NCBI GenBank assembly: GCA_964036155.1
Contig: OZ038423.1
Span: 32,379,249-32,443,248, forward strand
DNA from: Diploscapter coronatus
Taxonomy: Eukaryota; Nematoda; Chromadorea; Rhabditida; Rhabditidae
DNA: 64,000 bases
Reading direction: 5' to 3'
The translations under genes were made by a program, and so were the position numbers. Of the stretch, positions 1 through 11,815 are shown in pieces. The notes beneath the pieces are model-generated. The model did not search any database. It had not been told where the DNA came from and saw only the letters and a program-made list of their open reading frames with translations. Numbering within the stretch: the stretch's first letter is position 1; each line of letters begins with the position of its first letter.

Positions 1-80
1 AAACAGCGAAACTCTCCTAACATTTCATGTGATTTTGCCTTTTCCTAGATTTTTCACTTTTCAAATATGCTAGTTTGCAG

Positions 81-959
81 AGAACCTACACCCCCCAAAT
101 GATGCGCGAGGTTTTGGACCGCATCCGCAACCATCAGATCGTGTCGGCTAACAACGCGGAGCGATTCAGCAACTTCATTCAGAAGGTCGAGTCGCTCTAC
201 AACGCGAAAGCACAGGAGGATGAGGAGTGGGACGATGCGCCCGAGGAATTCAAAGGTTCCAAATTTTTCACAGAAAAGACAATGTCATGAATGAAGAAGT
301 GACATATTTCATAGAGGTTAGAAAAAAAAACATAAGATTAGAGAGTAAAGATAAGCAAATATGTAATCTGTCATTTTGTCATTTTTACGATTCCTCAAAA
401 ATCAATTTATTCTTGAATTCTTCCAGATTCCATCATGTGCTCGATCATGGAAGACCCCGTGCAACTGCCTTCCGGACAGATTTGTGATAGGAAGGTAGGA
501 AGAAGGAAGTTGAAGAAATTGAAAAATGATAAGAGTTTAGGTGATTTCCCGTCATCTCCTGACGACCCCTCAGAATCCCTTCAACCGTCAGCCCCTTTCG
601 GAGTCTGAACTTGTGGACGGTGAGTGAGAAACGTTGATGATTTACACGAACGTTCTAATGTGTCCGTCTTCACTTCAAATTCCAGCTCCATCCAACCTCA
701 TTTTGAAGTTGAGGTGGCAAAATTATTGTTCATTGTGCAAAAACTGCCTTCCGTATTCCACATCCACGCTCTATTTGTATTTCATATCCATTTCGGCGCA
801 AAAGGTGGATGTAGAATACAGAAATCCTGAAAGAAAATGTTCTTTTCAAAGCATGTATTCTTTTTGATGGTGAATGATTTGTTTGCAGTTCCCGAGCTGA
901 AGGAGCGCATTCGCAAGTGGAAGGCGGAGAAACGCGCTGCAAGGATGGATACCAATTGA
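81..959 (+). CDS. ufd-2: Ubiquitin conjugation factor E4 (U-box ligase), C-terminal exons
   Basis: These are the last four exons of an E4/UFD2 ubiquitin-chain elongation factor; the 5' part lies outside the window. Exons are 81-255, 427-494, 541-619 and 889-959, all phase-consistent, and one intron is only 46 bp. The first exon encodes the linker before the U-box, ending in WDDAPEEF. Exons 2-3 give the U-box core (SIMEDPVQLPSG, DRKVISRHLL, NPFNRQPL) and the last exon the closing helix VPELKERIRKWK, ending ...MDTN. This matches UBE4B/Ufd2 rather than CHIP, which has a different U-box (PSGITYDRK). U-box E4 enzymes extend ubiquitin chains on substrates passed on by Cdc48/p97. The gene is followed on the same strand by pdha-1, as I recall for C. 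elegans. Confidence 0.9.
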
Positions 960-2139
960 GGCCATTTCCCCCACAAATCCTAACAAAACCTACAATTTGG
1001 GTATTTTTCATAACAATGAAATCAAGCAATGGGTAATGTGTATGTGTTGCTTTCTTTAGTTCTCTTCCTCCTCCCTTGTCAGTGCACTATTTCTTGTGAT
1101 GAGACAGCGTTGATTTTATTTTCCCTGCAAAAATTCTCTACGTCAAATATTCGCACATACAAGTCTGTTGAAAACCATCAGCTTTTTGGTTGTCATAGCC
1201 CAAAGGGTTAGTGCACTTTCTCTCACTTATCGCCAAATTTCCCCTTGGAAAATTGGGAGAAAAGTGACTAACCTAACTCAAAACAGAGGGAAGAAAAGAG
1301 TATTTATTTGGATTTTATCGTATTTTTATCCGCGGGCTTTTGGAATTAACTATTTTTCGCAAGTGTCAAACTCTCTTGATTTCTCCTGATCAAATGTTGT
1401 ATTTCTGCTTTTGTATTATTGCGTATTTATTTGGTTTTTTTCGAGGGTCAGTTCGAGATGCTCTTAATTTGAAATTGTATTACTCGGGATTCTCGGAAAA
1501 TTCGTTCATTTTGTTGACTGAAAGTTTGTGCAAGGTGGTTGAGTTTTCCAAGAGTACACTGCTCCGTGTGGTCTTCGCGAATATTTCAACTCACTCCTAC
1601 TGGGTAATCTCTCGTCTTTGATAATTACCTACTCAAAACGATCGTTTATTTTTTTGCTTAAAAATTTCCGGAAACTCTGAAGCAATTCTAATTGGCAATT
1701 ACTATATGACGAGATGACGAGATCTATAGTTAAAGATAGGAGAGAAGGCAAGTAAAGCGAAATAGTGTGGGAGAAGATAGGTCTCGTCATCTCGTCAAAT
1801 AGCAGTTGCCATTCTAATTCGTCGTTACAGAAGTTGTGTGCGCCTCAATGAAAAAGCGGTTTTATCGATTCTGTTGAATTTTTTCCCTGAAAATCGTTTT
1901 CAAGCGATGAAATATTTAATTCAAATTTTCCATTTTTAGAATTCAGAGGAATTCTCTACTTTTTGGTATTTCTTTCTATATTATTTTAGTTTATGTTGAC
2001 TTCTTGGAAGTTTGATAACTTGATTATCAGACTCGTGAACTTCAAGGTTGAATTTCTGAAGTTTTCAAATTTGAGGCTAATTTTGGAATTTCAGACAGCC
2101 CTCCAAAAGCTACAGCTGTTCGTCGACTGGAAGAGCAAA
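960..2139. other. Intergenic ufd-2 to pdha-1
   Basis: There is 1.2 kb between two same-strand genes with no supported exon. Short ORFs here have no recognisable protein and no coherent splice structure. An acceptor-like TTTCAG at about 2093 lies just upstream of the pdha-1 ATG and could be a trans-splice site. A hairpin repeat occupies 1685-1818. Confidence 0.6.
1685..1818. repeat. Fold-back (hairpin) repeat, GACGAGATGACGAG type
   Basis: An imperfect inverted repeat of about 38 bp per arm: left arm 1685-1724 and right arm 1779-1818 are reverse complements with few mismatches, separated by about 55 bp. The shared core is GACGAGATGACGAGATC. A related hairpin lies in a pdha-1 intron at 2568-2649, suggesting a small non-autonomous element (MITE-like). 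No target duplication could be defined by eye. Confidence 0.7.
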
Positions 2140-5009
2140 ATGGCACTGTTCATGAATGTTTTCAAGGTTTGTGAACTTCAGAAAGAAGGAATTTGGAAAA
2201 TGCCCAACTTCTGAATGCATAACATTTTCAAGTCTCAAGTCATTTCTCTGCTTTTCTCAACTTGCATGTTTTTTTAATGTAAAAGTTTAAAATTTTTATA
2301 GGAAAAGGAAATTCAAGATTTCAATAAATTTCAGGCTCGCGCCCCAATCGCCCCCGTTTCCTTCGCTGCTTCTGCCACCCAACTTCGGTCTGTCAGCGGG
2401 GATGTCTCCTTCACTACGAAGGTCTGAAAATTTTCAACGAATGAACTCGACAAAACTTCTCAATTTGAGGGCTACAAACTGCACAAATTGGACTCAGGCC
2501 CGAGCTCGGAGGTCACTCTGAACAAGGCAGATGCGATCCACTATTACAAGCAGGTAAAGATGCGGAGCAATTCATAAATGACGAGATGATGCGATTGTTT
2601 TTTCTCTCTACTTGATAAACACCGTCATCTCATCAGTTACGAATTGTCAGATGCAGACAATAAGAATTTGAAAGTCATCTATAAATGAATGAGAATTTTG
2701 TAGATGCAAACCATCCGAAGGATGGAGTCGTCCGCAGGCAATCTGTACAAGGAGAAGAAGATTCGAGGATTCTGCCATCTTTATTCGGGACAGGTGAGAA
2801 GGCAAGATAAATGCAGAAGAAGAAAATCGCCAATTCTTCTTCCACACCCAACTTGGTCTTTAAAACATTATCCATTAATGAAAATTCGGATAGGTAACAG
2901 TAAAAGACGAGCGCCTCTATCATTCTGCTGCATTTCAAAAAGATGCCGAATATTCAAAAGAAGAGCAGTGAATGAGTTGATTGTTTGCAGGAAGCCTGTG
3001 CAGTCGGAATGCACTCGGCAATGACGGAGGGCGATCAGGTGATCACTGCGTACCGCTGTCACGGATGGACTTATCTGCTCGGGTCAACTGTCACGGAAGT
3101 TCTTGCTGAACTCACTGGTATGAGAATTTTGAAGGAAATGCGAATACTAGGAATTCTTTATTGAAAATGTTGAAGAAGAAAATTAAATGAATTATTGGGA
3201 ATTCTTGTGATAAAAGTTGAAACAAATAGGAATTTTGAAGAAGAAATTTGGAAAAATTAAAGAATTTGTCAGGCCGCATGTCCGGCAACGTACACGGCAA
3301 GGGTGGCTCGATGCACATGTACACACCCTCCTTCTACGGTGGAAATGGAATCGTCGGCGCGCAGCAGCCGCTCGGAGCGGGAATCGCTTTCGCTCTCAAA
3401 TACAGGTGAGTTGAATTGGAAGGAAATCAAACATTCCGAAATTCGAGCAAAGAAATATGAAGATAAAGATAGCTGTCTGGAAGGAAAGATTGTTATTATT
3501 TATTTATTGTAATTTAATTTAATATTTGACCGGAGAATGAATAATTTCAAAGTGAGGAAGCGAATGAATTCAGTGTTATGAAGATAAGATGATTTGGATA
3601 ATAAGATACTGATACTTGATGCTGATCAAGAAAGTCAATAAATTTACAGAAACCAGAAGAACGTGTGCATCACCCTGTACGGAGACGGAGCGGCCAACCA
3701 GGGCCAGTTGTTCGAGGCCGCAAACATGGCCAAGCTGTGGGATCTGCCTGTCCTGTTCGTCTGCGAAAATAACGGATTCGGAATGGGAACTGCCGTAGAG
3801 AGGTTGGTTGGAAGAAACAGTCAAGCAAACATAGATACAAGCAAAAACAGACGGAAACAAAAGCAAACATAAAGATGGAATAAGAATGCAAATGCTTTTC
3901 TACGTTACAGATCCTCGGCATCTACCGAATACTACACGCGCGGTGACTATGTGCCAGGCATCTGGGTGGATGGCATGGATGTGTTGGCTGTGCGCGAGGC
4001 CACCAGATGGGCTAAGGAGTACTGCAATGCTGGAAAGGTCAGATTATCTCGAACATTTAGAAGAAAAAACTATGTTCCCCTAATAATTCTCATTTTCTCT
4101 TCCCTTCCAGATTCTTTGACATTTCGGAAATCCACTAACATTTTTCCGCATCAGTCTATTTTCCCTGTTCTCTTCTCTTCCTATTTCTTCTTCCATTTTC
4201 GTGAGCAGTACATTACCCGAATACGTTTTTCTTTTATCTGCCAAAAACCAGTGTGTTTACAGGGTCCTCTGGTGTTGGACATGGCAACCTACCGCTACGG
4301 TGGTCACTCGATGTCTGATCCTGGAACGAGGTTATAGAATTTAAAATAATGCCTTAAATCTTGAAACTTCAGCTACCGCACTCGAGAGGAGATCCAGGAA
4401 GTCCGCAAGTCTCGCGACCCGATAACCGGGTTCAAGGACAGAATTATAACTGCGGGATTGGCCACTGAAGAGGAGCTCAAAGAACTTGATAAGGTGAGCA
4501 GACGTTGTAAGTTGTCAAACCCGTGGGTGCACCCCGCATGAGCGATATAGCGTGTCTTATCAAAAGAGGATGCCTTCTTTCTGTCTCTTGAAAAGACGCT
4601 ATCTCATTCACACGGAGACCTGTGGATTTGAAAATTTCCAGTCTGAAGGTAATAAAAGAAGTGACAAGAAATTGGAGAAAATTAGTTTATTTATGCTAAT
4701 TTGTATCGATTTCAGGAGGTGCGTCACATCGTGGACGATGCACTGAAAGTGGCGACGACCGATGAAATGCTGCCCGCCGAGGCGCTCTACACCGATATCT
4801 ACCACAACACGCCTAAGCAGATGGTAGGATTTTTCTTTAATTTTATTAAAGTTTCACCACGTTTGTTTTGATATATTTCTTTTCAAATTTTCGTTTTATG
4901 TGAATTTAAAGAGTACTTTTGTAAGGTTCGTGGCGCGACAATCGACGAGACGATCCCGCAGCCGTACCTCAATTCGCAGGAACTCCTCAAGGCTATAGGC
5001 AGAGCCTAA
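2140..5009 (+). CDS. pdha-1: Pyruvate dehydrogenase E1 component, alpha subunit (mitochondrial)
   Basis: Twelve phase-consistent exons: 2140-2166, 2335-2421, 2470-2553, 2704-2793, 2991-3117, 3273-3405, 3650-3802, 3911-4037, 4263-4330, 4373-4493, 4716-4823 and 4926-5009. They encode about 402 aa. With E1-beta the protein performs the TPP-dependent decarboxylation of pyruvate in the mitochondrial matrix. The first ~40 residues are Ala/Ser/Arg-rich with few acids, fitting a mitochondrial targeting peptide. The thiamine-diphosphate motif is visible as GDGAANQG (about residue 194) through [10 protein letters not shown]. The regulatory phosphorylation loop reads [12 protein letters not shown] (about 286-297), with the phosphoserine retained but Gly where vertebrate E1-alpha has His ([12 protein letters not shown]). 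The C-terminus ends KAIGRA. Hairpin repeats sit in two introns. The family assignment is certain. Confidence 0.97.
2568..2649. repeat. Fold-back repeat inside a pdha-1 intron
   Basis: Arms of about 23 bp (2568-2590 and 2627-2649) are reverse complements with a few mismatches. The core GACGAGATGATG matches the hairpin at 1685-1818. It lies wholly inside the intron between exons 2470-2553 and 2704-2793. Confidence 0.6.
4515..4632. repeat. Fold-back repeat, AGACTT...CCGCAG family, in a pdha-1 intron
   Basis: The left arm contains GATATAGCGTGTCTTATC and the right arm AAAAGACGCTATCTCATTC, which are reverse complements with mismatches; the outer arms also pair loosely. The same TCTTATCnnGAGA core with flanking arms recurs at 30100, 42467 and 56622. 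It lies in the intron 4494-4715. Confidence 0.65.
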
Positions 5010-6432
5010 ACAGGAAGACGGGAGCGATTGGTTAGTTAGTATCCAAAGAAGAATATGGCTAGGCTAGAAATTCCTGATTTTAACAATTCGTTACCCAACA
5101 GAAACATGACTGAATTTCCCATTTCAAAAAGTAGGCATCTGAATGAAAGTGATTGTTTGAGAAGATGAATATTTTATTGATCCGATAAATCTTATATCTG
5201 CAGATGATTTGAGAAATTGATTTGCATCACGAAAAATGAGAAATGTAAAAACTGCAGTGAAAATCCCTCGCTGTGCGTCGCGCGACAAATTTCATTAGAT
5301 GGGTTTGAAGTATGAGCAGAATATTATAAAGTTTGCACAGGTTGAAGAGTGAGGAGAAATGGTAATTTCTCACGTAAATTAGTTTGAACCATGCTTTTAA
5401 GAATTTGAAAATTACAAGTACTTGAAGTTTCGAAGTAGTTAGGAATAGCCTGCAATAGCTCGAAATGAAACGATAGGTTTCTTTTAAACCGGTTAGATTC
5501 AAGTATTCTGCAAAATTAGGGGGAAAAGCGAGGTGCTTGAAAACGATTGAGCAATGTGTTGAATTCGTTTATTCTTCATCGAGGAAAAATATCGTGAGAA
5601 AAATTCTAAATAAGCGTAGAAAGCTGAATGTCAAGAGTTTGTGAGCGAATTGATGAGATTGTTGGAAAATACGGACAAAAATGCAATATAAGCAAAGTTG
5701 ATTGATCGGTGTGCAATTTCCCTTGAAGACGTATGCCTATAAAACATTTGCTGAATACCACAAAGAAAATGAAACTATACAGAAAAATATCATGATTATT
5801 ACTAGAGAAGTTAGAAGTTGGTCGAAAGTCTCATTTTGGCATTTTTAAATATGAATATTGAAATTTCAACTTCACTTCATATAAAGTTGAAGTTTCTCGA
5901 AATTTCTTTTGAAGTCCGACCAACTTCCTCAAAAATTAAAATAATCTAATAAGGCAAGAGTTGAACAAAGTGAGTTTTGATTCGAATTGGCAATACAAAT
6001 TTGACCGGTATCAGTGTGAGCCGTTTGCGCATTGAAATTGAATTAAAAACAACATTTCATAATTGCATTTTCCAGCTTTTTCAAAAATTCATTTAAAAAA
6101 TTGAAAATGCAACTATCGTTTTAAGAATAAGCATAGCAATAAAATATGTCAAGACAAGCAAATTATTAAAAATTGAAAATAGGAAAAACACCCCATGAAA
6201 ATAAACATCAGGGGCGAGGTTTGTGTCGATATGAACAAAAACTGAACGGAAAATACGAGTGAGGATTCGAATTGTGTCGAGAGTAGCGCTGCCATTTTAG
6301 CCTATGATTTGTAAGAAGATCGAAATGATCTAATCTGAGGTATGCAGGGTGTGAATGTTTGAAATGAGGAGGGAGTAACTGACTGAAATGGAGGATTCAT
6401 GAAGTCATCGGAGAAGTGATTGGTGTGAGTGA
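5010..6432. other. Convergent intergenic region
   Basis: There is 1.4 kb between the 3' ends of pdha-1 (plus) and the peroxidase gene (minus). It is AT-rich, with only short ORFs lacking splice support. I see no RNA gene, and no clear repeat beyond a short self-complementary stretch around 5805-5935 (SAAGTTGAAGTTTC-like arms). Confidence 0.5.
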
Positions 6433-9400
6433 TTATGGAGCTCTCCAGGGCGATAAATCGACTTTCGCCAATTTACTGCATGGTGTCAATTGGGAGCCAA
6501 CCAGCAAAAATGCGTCCTGAAATAGAATTTTTTTAAAAAATGTATGAAAAAGGCCAATTGTTAAAATTTTCAAAAATAATGCACGAAAAATATACTTGTT
6601 GTATCAATTCGAAATTGTCAGCATTATCACAGATTATTCGCGATAACGAAGTCTTCTTGATCTGTTCCAACTGAGCGTCCGTAAACGCCCCAGGGTTCTC
6701 GTAGTAGAATCTGAAATTTCAGTGAAAACCAGAAAATATAAGAAATTTTTGAAGATCCAAGAAAATGAGCTGATTCCCAAAGAAACCTGTCTCCATTTCG
6801 AAGTCGCTTGAATTGTTCTCCGATGATGCAGCTGAGTGTCGTTCCGACCAACCCACCAACCACAGGATCTTCCAACATGGCTCCAACGTAGAAATCAACA
6901 TCATCTAAACATTCAAGTTGACATTTAGAAACTACAAGACTAAATATATCAAGAGTGTAAAGTTTGATAGGAATCCCTTGTAAGTTCCACATTGCAAATC
7001 AAAAGAAAACGCAAATCCGAGAAAGTTGAAAATTTCACCTGCAGAATTGTAATTCTTGCTCAACCCAACTCGCAAATTATTGTCCAAAATCATGTCGCTG
7101 AAGTCTTCGAAGTTCGTGGCTTTCTTCAGTCCACAGAACTCTCGCATTTGGTTATATGAGGGAATCCCGTGGTCTCGGCCTCTTTGAATGTTTAGAGTGC
7201 CCAAGTCAGTGCTGAAAATTTCAAATGAATTGATGGAAAATGGCAAAAGAAAGGTATTTAGAACATGCACTCTAATACTCCAATGAAAACGTAAGATTGA
7301 TAAGGGGAAGAGAACTCGGCTTTGCCCGACTTTCTTCGAAGTATTCGAAGTTTTCTTAAAATTACCTTCCAAACATTTTCTCTGTGATTGCGGGAGTCAT
7401 TCTGTGTGGCCGTTTGACAGCGGTATGCATAAATCCACGCAAGATCGGATCGATGCCTCCTTCCCACAGGATTTTGCCAGATTTGAAGACTCCTTCTCCG
7501 AACAGGAAACCGCCTTCACTGATGTTTCTGCCATCGCTTGTCAAACGGGAGTAGCCTTCCTGAAATTCAAATTAGCGTAATTCTAGCAATCCCAAATCTT
7601 TGAAATTCATAACATGAAGAAAAAGCGTCAAGAAATTATAACCTTGCGGAATGGTTCTATTCTTTACATAGCAGATTCGCAAATGACTACTTCGCGAGCT
7701 TTTCTGATGATTTCAGATTTTACAAGTCAAAAATTCATACTTCAATCATTCCATGTCCAAATCTAAACGCAGCTGTTGTGAACTCATTGGCTATTGTTGC
7801 ATCGACCTAAAATGATCACACCTAGAGTTTGATGAGCTGATAAATTTGCTCACTGTATTATCATATCCTATATATTTTCCGACAACTTTATCGAAACTGA
7901 CACCCAACAACTTTGGCAGATATCCTGCGTAGAGAATATGTTGAATCTCGGCTCCAACGATTTTTCGACCCTCCTGGAAAATTCGATCTCCGTTCCATTG
8001 AGGATTCAGGCTTAGGAGATGTCGGGCGATTCTAAAAAGTTGTCGAATTGGAAAATATCTAAGAACAAGGAGATAGACAGCCTGGAAAAAACTGAATAAC
8101 ACGCATGACACTATAATATTCAAAACATCAGAAATATCACGAGTAAAAAGATTATTTTGTCTTATAACTCGCGTAGTTCCTAAATGACTAAAAAATTGCT
8201 GACTTTACCTGTTATGTTCTCTGGCAAACAGAATGTGAAGAGAAGACAGCCCGATGAAGAGATTGGCTCGAATGTCGCCTGCAGTAAATGAGGCACTGCA
8301 TTTTTCTTTGCTCGGGCATTTCGACTGGTCAAATGGCAGAACGTTCTGAATTTATTTTTGACGAAAATTATAATTCACACAAAAATGAACCTGTGCGTTG
8401 AATTGACTCATCTTCAGCAGGCCTGTCCTTCCGTCTCTGAACTTGTGCAGATCTTTCGGCGAACTTCCATAGATCATAGAGCCTAAAACTAGCAAATCAA
8501 AGACATTTGAAGACCGCAAAACTGTACCGTCAATGTAAGCAGTGTTCTCATTATTCTGCTCTCTCGGTTGAACATTGCAGAGCGGCGCACTTCTTGAGAC
8601 TTTCAGGCATCGCTTATCTCGGAATCTGAAATTTCAAATGGTGTTCACTTTTATTCTTCCATTTCCTTGAGGATGAACAGTTTTACAGGAAATCTATTCT
8701 TCTAGACTTATAATTCCTACGCGAGATTCGGGTCCTTATCATCGATGACAACCGGCATACACTTGGACTTGACGGGACTGCAAGTGGTGCATTGTGCAGA
8801 GGGCTGTAGGGTTGTTTTCGCCATGTCGTGAGACATAAACTGGCCCCATTGCATCATCAGGTTGTTGAACTGGAATTGAACTTTCATTCCTCTTGAAAAT
8901 TGGAAAAATTGCCAACTTTATCGTGAACAACTGATTGAGAAGACGACAACATGACTCGATTCGCCTCTCGCGATGAAGGCCTGGTTGCTTTCAAGGAGGC
9001 TAAAATCAAGGAATCAGCGAGAGGTTTCTTGGAAACTGCTTACAGATAGGCTCTCCAACATTGTCGTCGTATCTCGGTGGCATGTGTCGAATGTATCGTC
9101 TGAAAGCAGCACCCAGCATCGGCCTATCCAGATTGTTACAAGTTCCATCCAACGTTCGGTACATCAAATGATAGCAGAGGTTCTTTCGACAGTCCACTCC
9201 GGTTGATTGCAGCTAAAATCAAAATGGTGGAAATTCATCAACCTTTATCTTTCGTTTAGATAGATATTGCTTACTTCCGGAATGCACCCACTAGGTACAG
9301 CTCTCGTCACATCGTCAATTGACAGCATGTTTCTCCCGAAGTTATCTTCCACGGTATTGATTAATTGAGATGTTGTCATCAGCTAAAATATTCAACTTCT

Positions 9401-11815
9401 TTTGATTTTACAAAACCAATCGTCAGACCTCTGATGCGTGTTTTATGTCTTTGAGCACATCTTCACATCGACCGACTGCGCTTAGATCTGATTGAGGAAT
9501 CGGAACATTGGCGAATTCACTCGAGTCTTGATCTGGTCGTCGGGTTACCGTTGTTGGAGCTGAAATTTTGTTAATTTCGGTCTAGAATTGAAGGTTTTTG
9601 AAGTATTTCATCACGTAATATCTACATAGACTTTGATTAGACATGAAATATTTTTCTATTTTATTCTTTGATTTCTTTGATCCCGTATCATGAAACCCTT
9701 CGTTTTTCTTCTCAAGACGTAGAAAGATGAGATATGAGAAAGTCTGAGCGCAGTGATCTAGAAAAGTACTGTGTGCACGCGCGAAATGGCCCTATCTATC
9801 GTCATTGAAAGATTGTTTGCAGACATAGCCTTCGCTTTTGAAGGAGAAAAAGATTTAGGAAATCGCCTACACAAACAAATTTCATTTTATTGTCAACTCG
9901 GAAAACTTTCACTCGAATCAAAAGTAGATTTGTGTTCTTATCACGTTTGAAGATAAAAATATGCAAGAAGCAAGATGACCAAAATGGAAATTAAGAGCAA
10001 ACGCATGAAAGAATATGTGAAACTTGGCATAAAGGTTATGAGAAACGTTTTGTTGACCGTATTGTCTAGAAACTTTTAGGTTGTCTCAAAAGTTTGTTCG
10101 AATGAAGTCTTTCTACTTTGAACGAAATTTTTTTCAATTTTTATCGAGAAAATATCAATTATGTTTTAATGATGTGCCCCGCGGGCATTTTGTCGTCTTC
10201 TTTTCAATTGACTCGATTGTCACGGGAATGGGAGAGAATTGGACAAGTTTTCTGGGTCAATTACAACAAATTGAATCGTAAATCAAGCAGATAAAATTTC
10301 GTTGTTCGAAAGACTGCCATATGTTTTGCTCTTTTTTCATTCATCTAGAAAATTGTTCAATCGAATTTAAAAGAATTTTTATAAGTTCATTTTTCTTCTT
10401 AAAAATTACATAGACAACTTTCAACCAGGTTCCTAAATAAATGAATGAAAAATTTTAGCATGACAGACGGCAACTTTCAGATCAGTCCATTATTTTGAAT
10501 GGTCGATGATTTTTTCGAATTCTCAAGAGCTATGCAATGAAATTCACTACTTTCACATCTTCTTGTTTATTTCCAATCCTCGGCAGTTTCACTTCCTGTC
10601 CTTCCATTATCCCACTCAATAGTCAAAAGTCACTTGCTTTTCAAATAAGCACTATCCACAACATCTCTGCCTATTTTCACTTGTCTCTGCGGCTATGTTT
10701 GTTTCACTCGACTTTCATTTCATTCAAATCAGGTGGCGTAAAATTATTTTGACTTTGTCACGGAAATAGTGAATCCTTGAAACTTTCGATAATTGCTTAC
10801 TTGGAATGAGTAATTGGAAACTGGGGTCCAAGGAGTGATAATTTGATAAATGGAACTATTGGAACTAATGAGGTTACAAGATTATAAGAGAATGGCAAAG
10901 TTTAAGTCCGAGGACAACAGAATTATCCCCCTTTTTCTAACCGTCTGACTCACTGTTTCCATAACTGATTAGAAGAAGACGCAGAGGATTTTGAAGGCTT
11001 TTTAAGGTGGGGATGTTTCTGATTTACAATGCATAGATTTGTCGTGGCTCTAATCTATGATGAGGGATAGAAAAAGAAAATCGTCTAAGATAATTATAAA
11101 TTCACTTTCTGCAGTGCGGTCTTTAGGCTTAAAAATATCGTTGTGCAATGATAACGTCATCTCAGAATGCACTATTATCGCGCCATAGAGCGAAAGGCAG
11201 AGGTCGGGCAAACGCGAAGTGAAAAACAGCGAAATTTTCTTGCGACAAACGATGAATAGAGAAGAAGAATGGCATTTAATGAGAAAAAGTTAACCGGTAG
11301 GTAAGAAGTCGAGTAAAAAGTGGGGCAGATGAGTGAAAGTTGGACGGCAGAGGGCAGGAAGTAGAATAATATCACACGAGAGAAACGAAATTATAACACA
11401 TTTTGAAAGGACAGACGAATGAAAATTTGGACTCACGGAAAGTTGCCGGCGGTGCGGAGCAAGTCCCACATGCCAGTTGGCAACTTGCTGACATCCAATC
11501 GTGATTTGCTTGACATTCTCCGATTGAGGCCTAAAATGAGTTGGTTGAATTTTGTGTGCGATTGAACTGTTTGGATCAGAAGTGCACTAATTTTGCTATT
11601 TTTATTTCGATCTCAAAACTTTTCAAATTCGAAACTCCTTGCATCTTTTGAGTCAAATAATTCTATTTTCTCACCCAAAACCGACACCACTCATGCTGAT
11701 CGCAGCATCCGTTCGTCAAGCATTTGAAATTGGAAGTGATAGGCGGCGAAAGGGTCACTGCCTGTCCCACCACCAGGCCTGAATGAACACCACCTTTACA
11801 ACACAACAGAATCAT
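6433..11815 (-). CDS. Secreted ShKT-domain haem peroxidase (MLT-7/SKPO type)
   Basis: Seventeen phase-consistent exons from 11815 down to the stop at 6433 encode about 709 aa. Exons 1-2 carry a six-cysteine ShKT domain ([15 protein letters not shown], then ANHDW...CGTC). Exons 4 onward form an animal haem peroxidase domain. The distal-His motif is [10 protein letters not shown] (His about 256), the proximal-His motif FRFGHGMIE (His about 478), then NIQRGRDHG and a C-terminal CDNAD...DAFL...LTPC. ShKT-peroxidases in C. elegans (MLT-7, SKPO-1 to -3) are secreted and act in cuticle cross-linking/moulting or peroxide defence; I cannot tell which ortholog this is. The start is uncertain: the ATG at 11815 gives only a weak signal peptide, so an upstream exon may exist. 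A 1.9-kb intron (9560-11436) separates the ShKT part from the peroxidase part; the other introns are mostly short. Confidence 0.9.
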
